A DNA stretch of 64,000 bases from Neodiprion pinetum (taxonomy: Eukaryota > Arthropoda > Insecta > Hymenoptera > Diprionidae): NCBI RefSeq assembly GCF_021155775.2, contig NC_060236.1, forward strand, positions 3,091,001-3,155,000, read 5' to 3'. Below the pieces are notes generated by a model. That model was given only the letters and a program-made list of their open reading frames with translations. It made no database searches and was not told where the DNA came from. The position numbers and the translations under genes were made by a program. How positions within the stretch are numbered: position 1 is the stretch's first letter; each line of letters opens with the position of its first letter. Positions 23,945-36,813 of the stretch are shown here, piece by piece.

Positions 23945-26120
23945 TTATATACTTATAATATTATTATTATTGAAATTCGGGAAAGTGAAATCCGTGTCCT
24001 TGAGATTTTTCGCTATCCACTCGTCCGCATCTGCCTCGAGCTCGGGTGTAAATGTATCTATCCATCCTCCAGTCTGTCCTTTCCGTATGAAACTTGTATT
24101 TGCTATAACGCCGCACTCTTTCAATTCTGTCCCGTTTACGGTTGAAATTTGCCGAAAACTATTGAAGTCCAAGTAATCAACCAGATTGAATATCTGTTCC
24201 CTAGTCAGGCTTTTGTGCAAGAATTTGGCAACCTTCACAATGGTTCCGGGTAAATCCTACAACGGTGAAATCGTAGTTAATCATCCGTATATGTGGATGT
24301 GGAGCACTGCTCAATTATGAAACATACCATGTTCATATCCTCGTAAAAAAGGAAAAGCAAATTCGGGTGTGTCCTCAATGCCCAAGCTTCCTTCAAATGT
24401 TCCCAGTACGGTGACCACGTTGCTAAAAAGTGAAAGTCAACGGTAAAAGCTTAATGACTTGGCAGTTTTTTCTTGGAGTTCCTGGAGAATTTCCCAAAAC
24501 GCAAAGAAAGTGATTGACGACTGTGAGAAAGTGTCAAACTTTTAATGCATACAAATCACAACACTATGACGTGCTTAACGCCCGAGCTAACGGTAAATAC
24601 ACGTTGCATTAACTCGTATTTGTCGATAATATTACATGTATGTCTTCTTCGCAGAGCAGAGTCGCTATTATTTTGAAACTCACTTAAATCGTTTCTGAAG
24701 CACTCCCAAAACGCTGGGAAGTCACCAATGTACCCCTGGGTTTTGAAAAGCCTGTTCAAATGAAACCAGGAAACTGCAACGTCCTTTGGATTCCTGGCAA
24801 CGTAGAGAACCTGCACTTACAATATTTCAACAAGATTGAAGTCAGCGATTTCGACTGATTGAGTACATGGTGTAAGAGAATGATATGTCACCGTTTCGAA
24901 GATCCTGAAAGATATGCCCTGGCGAAATTGATCTTGATCTTGATGATCAAGGTCAAATGAGGTGAAAAAATTTTACGATACGAAAATGTTCTACTCGCCG
25001 AGGAGAACCAGTCTCTGAGGAACCATGGATCGCAAACCACTCGTTTTTATAGAAAACTGTCTTTGAACATACAAGAAATTCGATAATATTAGGAAAAAAT
25101 TACAACTCGACACTTCACCGAATTTTTAAATTATTTAGTAAACTTTCGTCATCTGTCAGTTGCGCAAACGGATTTACGAATCTCTTGTTCATGAGAAACC
25201 CAACGAACATCAGCACCGACATCGCTGACGGGCACGAGTAATTCAAACGATCTTAACATTGTAAAATATACTCATGACATCTGAACTTGAACATCGACAT
25301 GCAGATCAATTTTGCGATGGAATATCTTTCAGGATCATTACCGATCTCGACTTGGGGAATTATCTGGTAAAATGGGGACTAATAATTTTTCACGCCCTAT
25401 ATAACGATTATCACGTAACTTGCCTTGCATCCGACGTCGAGGAGGCCGGGCAGCAAACTGAAGGGGAAATGTGACTTGATGAATCTCGGGGAGGGTGCGT
25501 TTTTGAAGAATTCGTACCCAGGCACCGCGACTTGCCTACAACGCGCTACCATTACCGGATCATCTTTTACCGCATCGACGAGCTCCTCGATCACTTCGGG
25601 ATGCGCGCATAGGCTTAGCCTGAAAGAAAACAACCACGACTTAGTCTCAATTTGCACTCTGCAGCTACCTCAAACGAAGTATGTGTAGAGGAAAAAGGAG
25701 AACGAGTTGGCTTACTCTAAGAACGGGAATCTTGTCGTGAGATCCACTTTTCGCGCTGTCTCGAAGTCCAAGTCGTTAGATATCAACCACACTAATTCCT
25801 GGGTCCAGGTGGTACCTGATCGACAATTCAAATGGTTGATTAACAGTGTTTACGGTCTAGTAGTTTCCTGCGATCATGACGAATCGCTTTTTGCAGGGAA
25901 GAAACGGAATACCTGATCTTGGGAAGGAGATGACCCAAGTGTCGTTCGGTCGAGCTTTGAAGTTGTAGAAATGTTTTCCTTGCTCGACGTATTGTTGCGG
26001 AAAAATCCACTTCTTCTCGCCGACTTGAACCCATCCAGTTCTTTCGCCAAGAAACAACTTCAGCATTTTTTCGCTCTTTTCTGGGTCCAAACGCCGATAC
26101 GCGGGCGGCTCGAGACTCAT
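23945..26120 (-). CDS. Cytosolic sulfotransferase (SULT family)
   Basis: Six exons in transcript order: 26120-25913, 25815-25716, 25619-25424, 24810-24684, 24422-24328, 24256-23945, giving 345 aa. SULTs transfer sulfate from PAPS to small hydroxyl or amine substrates. The 5'-phosphosulfate loop FPRSGTTWTQ (66-75) spans the first intron. The catalytic His is in FIKSHFPFSLLP (His153). The 3'-phosphate site is YVARNPKDVAVSW (171-183), and the C-terminal PAPS loop is RKGQTGGW (300-307, with GGW where GDW is usual). No signal peptide is seen, consistent with a cytosolic enzyme. Intron 3 appears to use a GC donor (aag|gcaagt). The substrate cannot be inferred; insect relatives act on ecdysteroids, retinoid-like compounds and xenobiotics. 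Confidence 0.94.
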
Positions 26121-27410
26121 TTTTTAAATGTACGTAGTTAAACGCGCGACACAGGCTGAGCGAACCGTTCTTCACTATTCCCGGTCTGTGTAAGAATAAA
26201 GACGATGCTCTATGCGACTTTCATTTTAGCTTAAAACCCGGGCTTCAACTCTCGAGTGTTAAATGTCGAACCTTTTAATTTCGCGAAAACCAGGTTCATG
26301 TGATGGTAATAAACGCAGAATGGATGTGAGGGAATTCTTCGCAGAGTTTACACTCGTAATTGTTCGATCAAAATGCAAACTAAATCAGTTCGTTGCTACA
26401 ATTGGTTTTATTCACGGTTGAATTTCTCGATTTTTTAACAGTGATGCGAACTTGAAGGATCCACAAACGATACTACTGAAATTTGACGGTGAAGTTGGTG
26501 TTCGATTCGGGTCAATAAGCTACTTTCACCACAAAGAAATTTTTACTTTCGCTACCAGCAAAAGTGGGGCCTTCCATTTGTCGTCGTACGCGCAATATGA
26601 TTTTGTCATTATTAGCATCATTTCGAAAACATTCTCTCTTTTACCCATCGGAATTTCCGTCCATTCGATTCAGGCTGTAGAGAGTGCGGTGGAGGAGGAA
26701 ACGGATGTTTGACAAGACTGAGGTGCGCTTGATACACACAACACTACTAACGGAAATGTACACATAATAATATAACCGGAATATATAATTATATTGTAAT
26801 ATATATGTTTAGTTTCTAAACTGAGATTATTGCGTGGCTATTAGATGCACCAAGGCTGTCGAGACTTCCTGCCATTATCTCAAATAGATTTTCGCATTTT
26901 CTTGGATACTTTCATTATTATTATAACGTATGTATGGGTGGATCCAGCTCATATCGTCCGCCCTCTAAACCTCGACACCTTGGACGTTTTTCTTTTTAGG
27001 ATTTTGTTATACTATGTGAGAGTAATTCCGCGGATTTTTTTTCAAAATTTGTCGGCTTTCCATTGCGCAGATTTCAGCAACCGATGTTTGGCAATTCTTG
27101 AAATCAAAGAATTTTCAATCTCAATTAAGTCGTAGAAGACAGTACAAAAATAGCGCTAAAAAATTATGTAAAAAAATTAACTTTATTTAGGAACTTTCAG
27201 TTACAGTCTCAGGGTAAATCAGTCTTTTAGTTACAATATATGGACAGTTTACAAGCTGGAGATTTAGACATCATCACGCTAAGAAGTCACGTGATTAGTT
27301 CACGACTCGAAAATATAGAACGCCGGCAAGGTTGTATTCAAACTGCAATTTGAATTATCAATTAAAGAGAGGAATAAAACAAACAGTTGATAACTTGAAC
27401 GTCATAGGAA
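26121..27410. other. Intergenic region upstream of sulfotransferase
   Basis: This is 1.3 kb of AT-rich sequence. The left part should carry the sulfotransferase promoter, and the right part is the 3' UTR of the zinc-finger gene. TTTATT at 27182-27187 (AATAAA on the minus strand) is a candidate poly(A) signal 220 bp after that stop codon. Open frames here resemble nothing known. Confidence 0.5.
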
Positions 27411-30400
27411 CTAAAAACATTCGGGTCTCAGTACATTCTCGGTAATAACCATATTACCCTCATTCTGAAAAGCGATTATGTTGGTATTTGGCAGTGGGAA
27501 TACTTCTACTTCACCCAGTCGTAGAACTTTTCCATCCTTGTCGGATTTGAATTCCCCAATGCCTTGATCACGTATAAAGTCACGTGAATCTCGTAGGTCC
27601 GAGGTCGATTTAAAAGATGTAGAATCATCAGTCGTGTCCGGTAAGTTTATCTTCGTCATTCCTAAGTTAGTCTCAATTTTTTCATTAGGCTTTGAATAAG
27701 TAGACGCTTGCGTTGTAGCAGCTGGTATGGCGGGCGCTTCTGATACCGAGACGGATTTGGTATTCGTTACACAAGAACTGGTAGCATCCATTTGATCCAT
27801 CCACAAATTCTTCATTTCCGGATTAGAATTGAATACCTTACAGCGTCGTGTATGGATTCTCATATTGTCTTTACGGTTGAAGAGTTTACTGCAGCCAGGA
27901 CATGGATATCTGAAAGAAACCGTTGAACAATACTCATTTTAAGTATAGGATGGTCCGAAAAAACATTAGGTTCAATTTTTCAATTTTCGCTTATTTGTAC
28001 AATACTTTTTGTTAGATATATGTATACATGTATGCTCATGAATATGTAAATCCTCAACAGTATTGTGCATCACCTAAGGGGATCAGTCCCAAGGTTTAAT
28101 AAAGCAGCTTTTTATTTGTCCTTGTTCATTTAATTATTACAAACAACAGAGGACTTGTAAATATTCTTTGCTTGCCAACAAATTGAAAGCATTCTACTAC
28201 CAAACCTAAGATATTATTGTAAAAGGGGAAATAAAATTTTGGAAGTAACTGAAATATTTCTTGACAAATTCACCTTTTACCCATATGCACGCTCATATGA
28301 GCAGAGATGTGGGATTGTTGGCCAAAAGACTTCTGGCACAATTCGCATTTGTACTTTCGAATTCCTTGATGTTTAAGAATATGCTCCTTCAGCATATGTT
28401 TACTTTTGTAGACGTTTGAACAAAGTGGACACCTGTATTTAGCTGCTGAATGTACCTGTGATTTCACAACGATCCTGGTAAATTTATTTCTATTCATTTT
28501 GTTCATTGTGTGAGCATGTACATTTAAAAACTACGGAAATTACTTTTTCATGGTTGGTTAAAGCTTTTTTCGACTTGGTTCGTATACCGCAAACACTGCA
28601 GATGTAGTCCCGCGAGTGAACCTTGTCGTAATGCTTTTTGAGGGCCTCTGCATTGCAAAGATATGTAGAGCAAAGCTTGCATATCAGACTCCTATCTTTT
28701 TTGTGCACAATCATGTGTGCTCGCATTCTGCAATTTGAGAAAAACTTCTTGCCACAAACCTCGCAGGATATATCCTGTAAAATATGAATGTAACTTATAG
28801 TACATGACGCAAAGCTTTTCCCAAGTTCAGGAGCATAGGAATAAGGCTTGGTAATTTATGAACACTTCGACATGTTACAATTATATTAAGTATTACGTCA
28901 TATACTCACTTTCGCGGGTTTATGGGTAGTTTTGTGATAGCTCAGCACCTGCCTGTTGGAAGTGGCGAAGTCGCAAATTTTGCATTTGTAAGGTTTTGCA
29001 CCCGTATGAGAATTAATGTGTTCCTCTAGCAAGACTGCAGTGCCGTAACTTTTCTCACATAGATTGCAGTGGAACGGTTTAATCTTTAAATGACGTTTTC
29101 TTATGTGGCAGCGAATGTTGCTCACTGTTAGTGTGACAAAGTCGCACGATTTGCAACAATACGGCTTCATGTTTAGGTGACCCCAAACATGCACCTGTTG
29201 GATTTGTTACAGTATTGTAAAAATTTTCCAGTTACATCTAGATGCTGCACAAGTTAGCAAAAAAGAAGTAGTCATTTACCTGGCATTTGTCCATTCTTGA
29301 GTATATCTTTCCACATATTGAACACGTTACTCTCACTTTATCTAAAATCTTTATATTTTTGTGAACCTTCTCGTCATTGACTACACCCATGTTCACAGTA
29401 TACAGAGTTTCTATGATCTCCTTCTGCTCGTTTGTTATCAGTTCGGTAAGTTTACCAAATCGACCCTCAGACTTTTTTCGTCTATCCTGACAACTAGTAA
29501 CATTTCGTTTACTATGCTTATTTAATTCTTGCGAACCATCGTCCTTCAATGAATCTATTAAAGACAATGGTGCGTCAATGATCTTCGACTCGTTTCTTTG
29601 ACAATTTATTTCATCGTTTGACGAACCTACCACTGTTAGTAATGCCGATGCAAATTCATCACCTCTATTTGTTTGAACATCCTTTACCAATTTGATCACT
29701 GAGTTTCTCACCAGCAAAGCTGCTGTGGAATTCGTTTCACGCCCGACATCTTGTACAGATTCAATTTTTGAAATATCGTCACCTGCCCATTCTTTCGTTG
29801 TATCATACTTCCAGGATTGTATTTCTCCAGCCTCCTCGCCAGGTTGGGGACTTTTCTCAACTGATTCTGCGCCTACTCCTCTTGAAGAACATTGTGTGAT
29901 TGACATTATAGCACAAGCTCGTAATTTCACAAATTTCTCACTTCGATTCATTGTCCAATTTGAGTTCTCACCTTTTAGCATATTTGGTACATTGTTAGAT
30001 TCGTTAATTTTATCCTCAGTGAAAGTTGTAAGCTGCTCATCGAATTTCTTGGAATTATTCTCATTCCGAGAATTATGCTTGGAACATTTACCATCGAATT
30101 TAATAATCCCCTGTACAGCTCTACCTGTACCTCTGACACCTCTTTCCATCAAATTGTTCTTCCACGAAGTTGAACATGCTAGATTTTTGCTTTCATTTTT
30201 TTGCATTTTCCTATTACCACAGTTTTTCCGCCCTATTTTTCGTTTGTCACTATGGGTGAGTGTAGCGCCTCCTTGGCCAAGACCATTGCAACTTTTTCCA
30301 TGGGTTTTTATTGTTTTAGAATTACGGCTCCGGGCCAATGCTGCCTTACATGTTTTATTAGGCAAAGTTCTCTGATTTTGACACTCTGAAATTTCCATTA

Positions 30401-30934
30401 CTCCGTTTTCCCTTAAATTGCCAATATTTTCCAAAGAGCCGGTCACACGTTCAAAAACCTTGTTCTCCTCTTTAAGTATCTTGACTTTGTTTAATTTTTT
30501 CTTCTGAATGCGACTGCTCTTTCTTGGTAAAGACTGTTTGTTGTGATATTCAAAAATTTGTTCGAAGGGTCTGTTTCCTTCGAACTTTACATCTTCTGTG
30601 GTAGGCAAGACTTTTAATTCAGCTCCATTAGATCTAATCAAGCTGTTGTTCGGCAAAATATTTTCTTTATCCACTTCTGAATCTACTTTAACATCACGCT
30701 CGGTCAATTTTTTTGTTCGTTCTTTCTGAAATTGGAAAATTTGTGTGGTTCAGTTAATTGACATAAATAATATGTAACTATCTAAGGGAATGTTAAAAAT
30801 ATACTATATAAACTTACAGCTTGTAAAAGTTGTTGTTGTGTTTCATGACATTTGGTGTGAAAATCGCTAACAAATTCCAAGGTGCCTATGCACCGCATGC
30901 AAACTTTCTGTGTCAATCCATCATCCTCCTTGAT
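27411..30934 (-). CDS. ZAD/C2H2 zinc-finger module B
   Basis: Exons in transcript order: 30934-30818, 30725-29280, 29194-28910, 28774-28544, 28455-28274, 27909-27411. The first exon encodes only the second half of a ZAD domain (KVCMRCIGTLEFVSDFHTKC). No local exon carries the matching first half, so the likely start is the shared exon 36813-36658, giving 971 aa. After a 480-residue basic, polar linker come ten zinc fingers, several split by introns. The first is CSICGKIYSRMDKCQVHVWGH across an exon junction, and the last (CPGCSKLFNRKDNMRIHTRRC) ends in Cys, making it CCHC-type. ZAD proteins are DNA-binding nuclear regulators expanded in insects; the ZAD mediates dimerisation. Targets are unknown. 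The C-terminal tail of about 140 residues is unstructured. Confidence 0.85.
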
Positions 30935-32976
30935 CTATAAAAATAAAATCCGAGTTGAAATCAGTTATACAAATAAGTTGAATAGTATAATAAAGATATC
31001 AAATAAATATCAGGGTTCATAGAATTTCTTGTGGGGTAATTGAATATACTTACATAATAAATTAGATAATTACGCTTCCTTTACTAATTGTATTTCTTTT
31101 TCATTTCCCCTTTATAAATCATCAAAGAAAAAGATTCGTTTAGCTTAAGATATAGGTAAGCTGCGAGCTAACTAACATCCAGATGGTATTCAGCTTATTA
31201 TTCTAGAAGTGCAATCTATTCAAGGATGGATATGTGGATGGATTATGTTTTTTGGTGATTAGATTGTAAAGCAATTCGCGTATGTCGTTTTGGCTTAATA
31301 CCAGGTGAACTTTACTTTTTTCTCGGGTCGTGGAAAATGGTTAACCCATGCCTATATTATGATTGTAAACGATATTTTCGGTGTTTCAAAATATCATTCT
31401 TTATTCATGATCTTATCAAATAGAACAGATGTTTTTTTCAGAGGTACTTTGCTATTTCTTAATTCAACACATAGTGTTAATGGTTTCAGATAAACATTCT
31501 GATTTGGTAACTCAAATAGATATTTAAAAAAATGTTCATGACAAAATTTTTTCATGTTGTTAACAATAATTGGAAGCTGAACTGACAATGAGTACGGATT
31601 GTTTTTTACTAACATAATCTTCAAAAAAATAGCTGTAGCATAATTAATTACTTCTATTTAGTTCGGCAAAGACAACGTATTACAGTTTTATTCAAAGTTC
31701 GATTGAAAAATTAATTTGTGTGAATTCGTTGCTTTCCGTGTTTACATTTCTTTAACCGCTTATGTCAACGGTCAAACACATGCAGAACTTTTATATTCAA
31801 TATTAAATAACACAAAATTGTGCTATCTTTATCGAAATGAATATAAATATTTGATGCTACGGTACTGCAAATTGCTGAAGGTTATTTAAAAGAAAATCAT
31901 AATATAGTGACTTCAGCTCTCTCTTAATAATCGACCTTAGCCGATTCGTCCATAAATACTACTTTGATAAGGAGTTACCCATTTTTTGCTAGATCGCATG
32001 AGAAATGCATCAAATTTTCTTTTAGTTAATATGAATTAGTATAAAGTTGATGCTGTTTACTCGTTTTCAATTACATGAATGTTTTCACAAACCAACAGCC
32101 AGGCCGTTTTCTTAAGTTAAAGGCACCTGCATACATATTCAATTGATTATCATAAATCTCCTGTGAACCTGAGCATCAAATAATCAATGCAGATGTATTA
32201 ATTGCACTGTTTATAGCAAAAGATTTTAATCTTTTTGACACCAGCTCTGGAAGTTTAACGCAAATACTTTCCTAAAACAATGATTACTGTATAATATTTA
32301 TCTCATACGGTTTGGAACTTTCTTAAAGTTAATTCTAAATGTAGAATTTTCAAAAATATATATTCGCTCGTTACTATCTCAGTATAAAAGTCACAAAAGT
32401 AGTCTTATACATCCCTCTTCAAATTTCATTTAAATTAGTTAGATAAACAGTGGAAAATTGTTTTATTTTACAATAAATTTGAAATTAGTAACGTTGACAT
32501 AACGAATTATTAGTAAAAAATAAATAAATCACTGACTTCCATCTTTACAATGGCTTTGAAGGTGCTGAGTTTTCAGAATCCGTATGTACTGTTTCAGTAA
32601 GGTTTACTGAATTTCAGTCAGTATTGAAGTTACGAAATAACGATTTTTCCGAAAAACACATTGTTACATAAACGTTACAAATTTCAAACCTGTACTTTAC
32701 ATCAAATTTTTGAGAATTTTTCATATGTCACATGTTTGTGACATCTCACCTTGGAAGCCCTACAGATTTTTAGTCGCGACTTATGATTTGCCAAAGATAT
32801 CTATCAACCTTTTTTCCAGTCTGCATAATTTCATTGGAATTTTTTGCCCCACAGTCAATCTTTCCTACAGTTAGCCCAAATTTCTGGGTATAAACTTAAA
32901 GGGCAAAACAGGAATAAAGATAAGAACTGTTTGCTTGGCACTTTAGTGTACAAACAAAGGAAAATCCAAGTTTAAA
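30935..32976. other. Spacer between zinc-finger modules A and B
   Basis: This 2-kb AT-rich stretch separates the stop codon of module A from the first module-B exon. I checked every TGY-CGN/AGR (Cys-Arg) possibility on the minus strand and found none followed by x-Cys, so no ZAD first-half exon (CRxC) is present. It probably holds the module-A 3' UTR and intron sequence of the longer transcript. A stretch at 32560-32700 (gaaataacgatttttccg, aacgttac) resembles one near 51470-51530 and may be a dispersed repeat. Confidence 0.6.
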
Positions 32977-35900
32977 CTATTTTTCAATTGGAATTGCAGG
33001 ATCAACATTGTCCTTAGCAGCAGCCTTGGTTCCCTTTTGCTTATCCTTTGGCTTGGCGCTTGTAGACTTAAAGTGCCGTTTTCTATGCACCTTCATGTTA
33101 TCTTGCCGGTTGAAACGTCGTCCGCAATCAGGACAAGGGTACTTTTTCTCTCCGTGGACGTGTCTGTGGGCAGCCAGATGACTTGCCTGAGCAAAAGTTG
33201 CACCACACTTCTGGCATACATGTTTACGAAGGCCCTGATGTTTCGATAGATGCTCACTCAAAAATGTCCTAGAAGCGTATTTATTATTGCAAATGGGGCA
33301 ACTGAACGGCCTTGGATTTTTGTGCTGAAGCACGTGACTCTTGTACTTCGACTTTACTTTGAACTCTTTGCCGCAAACTTCGCAGACATGGGTTGCAGCA
33401 TGGCTGGACTTGATATGGTCATTTAGTACGGATAAGCTAGAGTACAAATTGTAACAGAAGTGGCATCGGAAATTTCGCCGATTCTTCATATGAACGCTGG
33501 CTATGTGGCTCAGCAGTCTCGTGCGAAACGGAAACACATTGCCACAGTACTCACACGCAAGATTCTGGGAGGGTAGGTGAGACTTGGCATGCATTTGTAG
33601 TGAAACTTTATGGTGATATCGAAGGCCGCATTCGTCACATGCATATGGCTTTATGCCTTGGTGTACATTCTCATGTTCTGTGAGGTCGAATTTAGACCGC
33701 AATCTCCTTGGGCACTTGGGACATTGGAAGGGCCTTGGATTTGTGTGGGTGGACCTGATATGCTTCAGAACGTCAGACTTGCAGACAAATTTAGCTGGGC
33801 AGAGGGTACACAAGTATTGTTTTATCCCGAGATGAGTTTTGACATGAACGATACACTTGTCCTTGCGGCTGTATTTCTTTCGGCAAAGCCGACAAATGTA
33901 GCGCGATCGCTTGTCCACAATTGTCTGCTCAATGTTTTCATCCACGCTAATTTCTTCTCCGTCCATGCGGAAGAGGTCTTCTGGATTCCGTCCAGCTAGT
34001 AGCCGTGCCTCAACATCCCCATCTTCATCCTCCTTAGAGTTCGTTCGGTTGAATACTTTGTCAACAATAGCACGAATCTCTGAGCCGTTCTGATTTTCAA
34101 GGAGTTTTACTATAGCCCCACGATCTACCATGCATGAGCCCTGATCAGGAAACACCTTGGCCAGGACGGTAACACAGTCGGTTTTTTGTTTGTGCCGCAA
34201 CTCAATAATGAAGTTGATGTCCTCATTGCAACCATTCATACCTGTAGATTCTTTGACCGTGACTTGCATATTCTCTGAATTAGCAACAGTTGTAAGAACC
34301 TTGTTCAAGGCAGAAGTGGGAATCTGTATCATATCACCATGCTCCTGGGATGGCTCAGACACCTCTGAATTCTGGCAGGCCACTGAGCCAATATTTTCTG
34401 TGTTATTGCCGTGGCTTCGTAGCCTATTTGCAATTGGTGCATTCTGACAGACTTCGTTTATGTCAAATCCAGGTGTATCGTTATTTGTACTACTGCTGCT
34501 GCTATTATTATTACTATTACTACTACGACTACTACTACTACTGTTACTTTTACTAATTGGCTGTTGAGTATTTTGCAAATTATCGCATTGAGTTGTATTT
34601 GTTTTTGCTGTTTTTTCCGTTAAATCCACCAAAATATCAACTTGAGGTTGCTTTATAGGCAGATTTGTGACTGACGTTTCAACCGAATCTGGGTCAATTG
34701 ATATACCAGTGCCTTCAACGATAGGTGAAATTTGGCCATCCAAAGGTAGACTTTGATTGCAGTCTTTGGAAACGGCATCTTCACCTGGGGGATTTTGGTT
34801 TTTGTCGACGTTATTGTTGTTCATTGGAGGACAAGACGGAGTTTGGTCGTTTTTCACTTCATCCTGCAGACAGAGCAAATTAAACGTACGAGGACACTGA
34901 GGTGCTCGAAGTACCCACAGAAAGATGTGTACATAATGAAAATTTATGAGGTTTTACACAAAAACTCGAAGACTATTTATTTGCAGGCACCGTTTGTTTT
35001 GGACTCAGCAAGCTAATCAATGTTGCCACGCACAGGAATTGAAGCAGAAAAGCAAAGATAAATCCTTCATCTGGAATAAATAGAAATATTTCTTGGCACT
35101 ATACTATAAAGTGAAATACCTCAATCTTTGATGCTCCTGATTTGGCAACATTGAGCAGAAAGCCCCAGTGTGAAAGGCACATGGTTAGAAATGATTTTTA
35201 ATTCCATTGTAAGTTGAAATCAAAAACAAAAGTAGAAAATATATAAAATATACCACGAGTCCATTTCACACGGAGAGAAAAACATCCAAGCAGAACGTGT
35301 ACTTGCAATCAATTGTATCAGATATAGAGTAATAGAGCGGCAGAGCTATGGGGATTTAGCTAGTGTTACAGTGAAAACAATATATATGACTTACAACGTC
35401 AGTGGGAGATGGCCAATTGAAACGATCGCGCAACAGTTGTTGGGTGCGAAGGCATTCCTCCTGAAAATCGCAAACGAATTCCAGCTTGCCCAGGCACTGT
35501 ACGCAGATCGCCTTGGGCAGCGGGTCCATCTCATCTATCTGCGATTCAAACAAAAATTCTAAGGCTTAGGCATACAGCGAATAAACAAAAACCGAGTAAT
35601 AATAAAAGACTTAAACAGTCGATGAATAATGTTTTAGAGGATAGAAGTAATAATATGAGAACCAACATAATATATTCATTTTGTTGACAAGGAGACAAAA
35701 CAAAACTTACGAAAACAATTTATTTCAGTATCTTTTGTTGTGTTTCGTGCTGTTCTAATAGTTTTATAATAATTTATAAAGGAAAAGAGTAAATAAGGAA
35801 ACTTTCGGAACTTAATATGTCTTGTATTACTCGATACTCTGCATCAACTCGATAAACGTATAGCATACATGATCTTTTTTCTCAGAGAATACTGCCGTAA

Positions 35901-36813
35901 CCATGTATTACACATAAATTCACACAATAAAGGACAGATGGTTCAACTGAAATAAAATACTTCAAATTCAAGAAGACATGTGCATGTGGCGTGCGGTTGA
36001 AAAACCTATAGACACATTTCGAAATATCTAATCAGGTTGACGATAAAAAAAAACAAACTTCTCAAATGAAACAGTACAGATGAGCGACGTAATATTTTAA
36101 AAGCCTACCGCTCTATACTCTATTGAAAACAATAAAAGTTTACAGGATTAAAGTCTAAGCTTACAGCTACAAACAAAAGACGTACCTGCTGCGACACACA
36201 TGGTATGTGTCAGATTATGAAATAGTTTCAACAATTCTCACATCACACAGAGGCTATGTTTTACAATTTTCACAACTAGTCGCAGACTTGAAAGGCATCA
36301 TCACAACGTTTAATAAATCATTCTATTTATACCTTAACGGCTAGATTCGGATACTTTAAGAAAAAACAAAAACATGCAATATGTTTATACTAGTTTTACG
36401 CAAAATGGTTGGGGGGCAATCGGACCTTAGTCTTCGGATATCCTTATCAGTGAAATCATTATCAATGAAATCGAGTATCAGCGTGGTTCAATTTTCTTGA
36501 TGATTTCGGTGTAGGGAAAAAAGCCATTTAAACCTAGGACCATCCACGTGGGTAATTGATCGAACGCCGCCTTCGACGGTTTTGACCAGCCGACAACAAC
36601 ATTGGACTCCGGGCAGTGAGTGTGCGTAATCAAATGTGAATTGAGGTATACAATTACCAAAATGTTGATTTTCGTGTGAATCTTCAAGCCCAGATATCTC
36701 TTGGTCCCTTCCTCGCCAAATACGTCAATGTAAATGCTCTCGCACTGCCCGCAAAGCCTGCAGATCTGCGCCTCCTCTTCCAACGCCATTTTCGTTGTTG
36801 TGTACGCCGACAT
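32977..36813 (-). CDS. ZAD/C2H2 zinc-finger protein, module A with shared exon
   Basis: Three exons in transcript order, 36813-36658, 35538-35395 and 34863-32977, give 728 aa. Exon 1 holds the first ZAD half (CRLCGQC, residues 18-24). Exon 2 holds the second (KAICVQCLGKLEFVCDF with a further Cys). Exon 3 has an acidic, Gln/Asn/Ser-rich linker with a Ser/Asn run, then ten C2H2 fingers (roughly residues 430-705) with linkers such as HTNPRPFQC and HLGIKQYLC, and a Lys-rich tail (KSTSAKPKDKQKGTKAAAK). All fingers sit in one uninterrupted exon, unlike module B. Finger 1 (RKKYSRKDKC) and finger 10 (RRFNRQDNMKVHRKRH) correspond to fingers 1 and 10 of module B, showing common descent. Predicted to be a nuclear, sequence-specific DNA-binding protein; targets unknown. 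Confidence 0.93.
34485..34560 (-). repeat. Coding trinucleotide tract (Ser/Asn run)
   Basis: Imperfect repeats of tac/tat/ttg type on the + strand (ctactgctgctgctattatt...) encode an almost pure Ser/Asn/Arg segment in the linker of zinc-finger module A. This type of coding microsatellite is often length-polymorphic. Confidence 0.75.
36658..36813 (-). CDS. Shared first exon encoding first half of ZAD domain
   Basis: Encodes 52 residues beginning MSAYTTTKMALEEE and containing CRLCGQC. It ends in phase 0 at attttg|gtaatt. Two downstream exons (35538-35395 and 30934-30818) both start in phase 0 with an Ile codon and supply the second Cys pair of the ZAD. It is the only CRxC-encoding exon found between 27.4 and 36.8 kb on this strand. 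Confidence 0.85.

Noticed and set aside
29692..30375. 227-codon plus-strand frame opposite the module-B linker exon
   Set aside because: It is the antisense shadow of a real coding exon; the sense strand has zinc-finger continuity and splice sites.
33610..33999. 129-codon plus-strand frame opposite the module-A zinc fingers
   Set aside because: Antisense shadow of C2H2 coding sequence.
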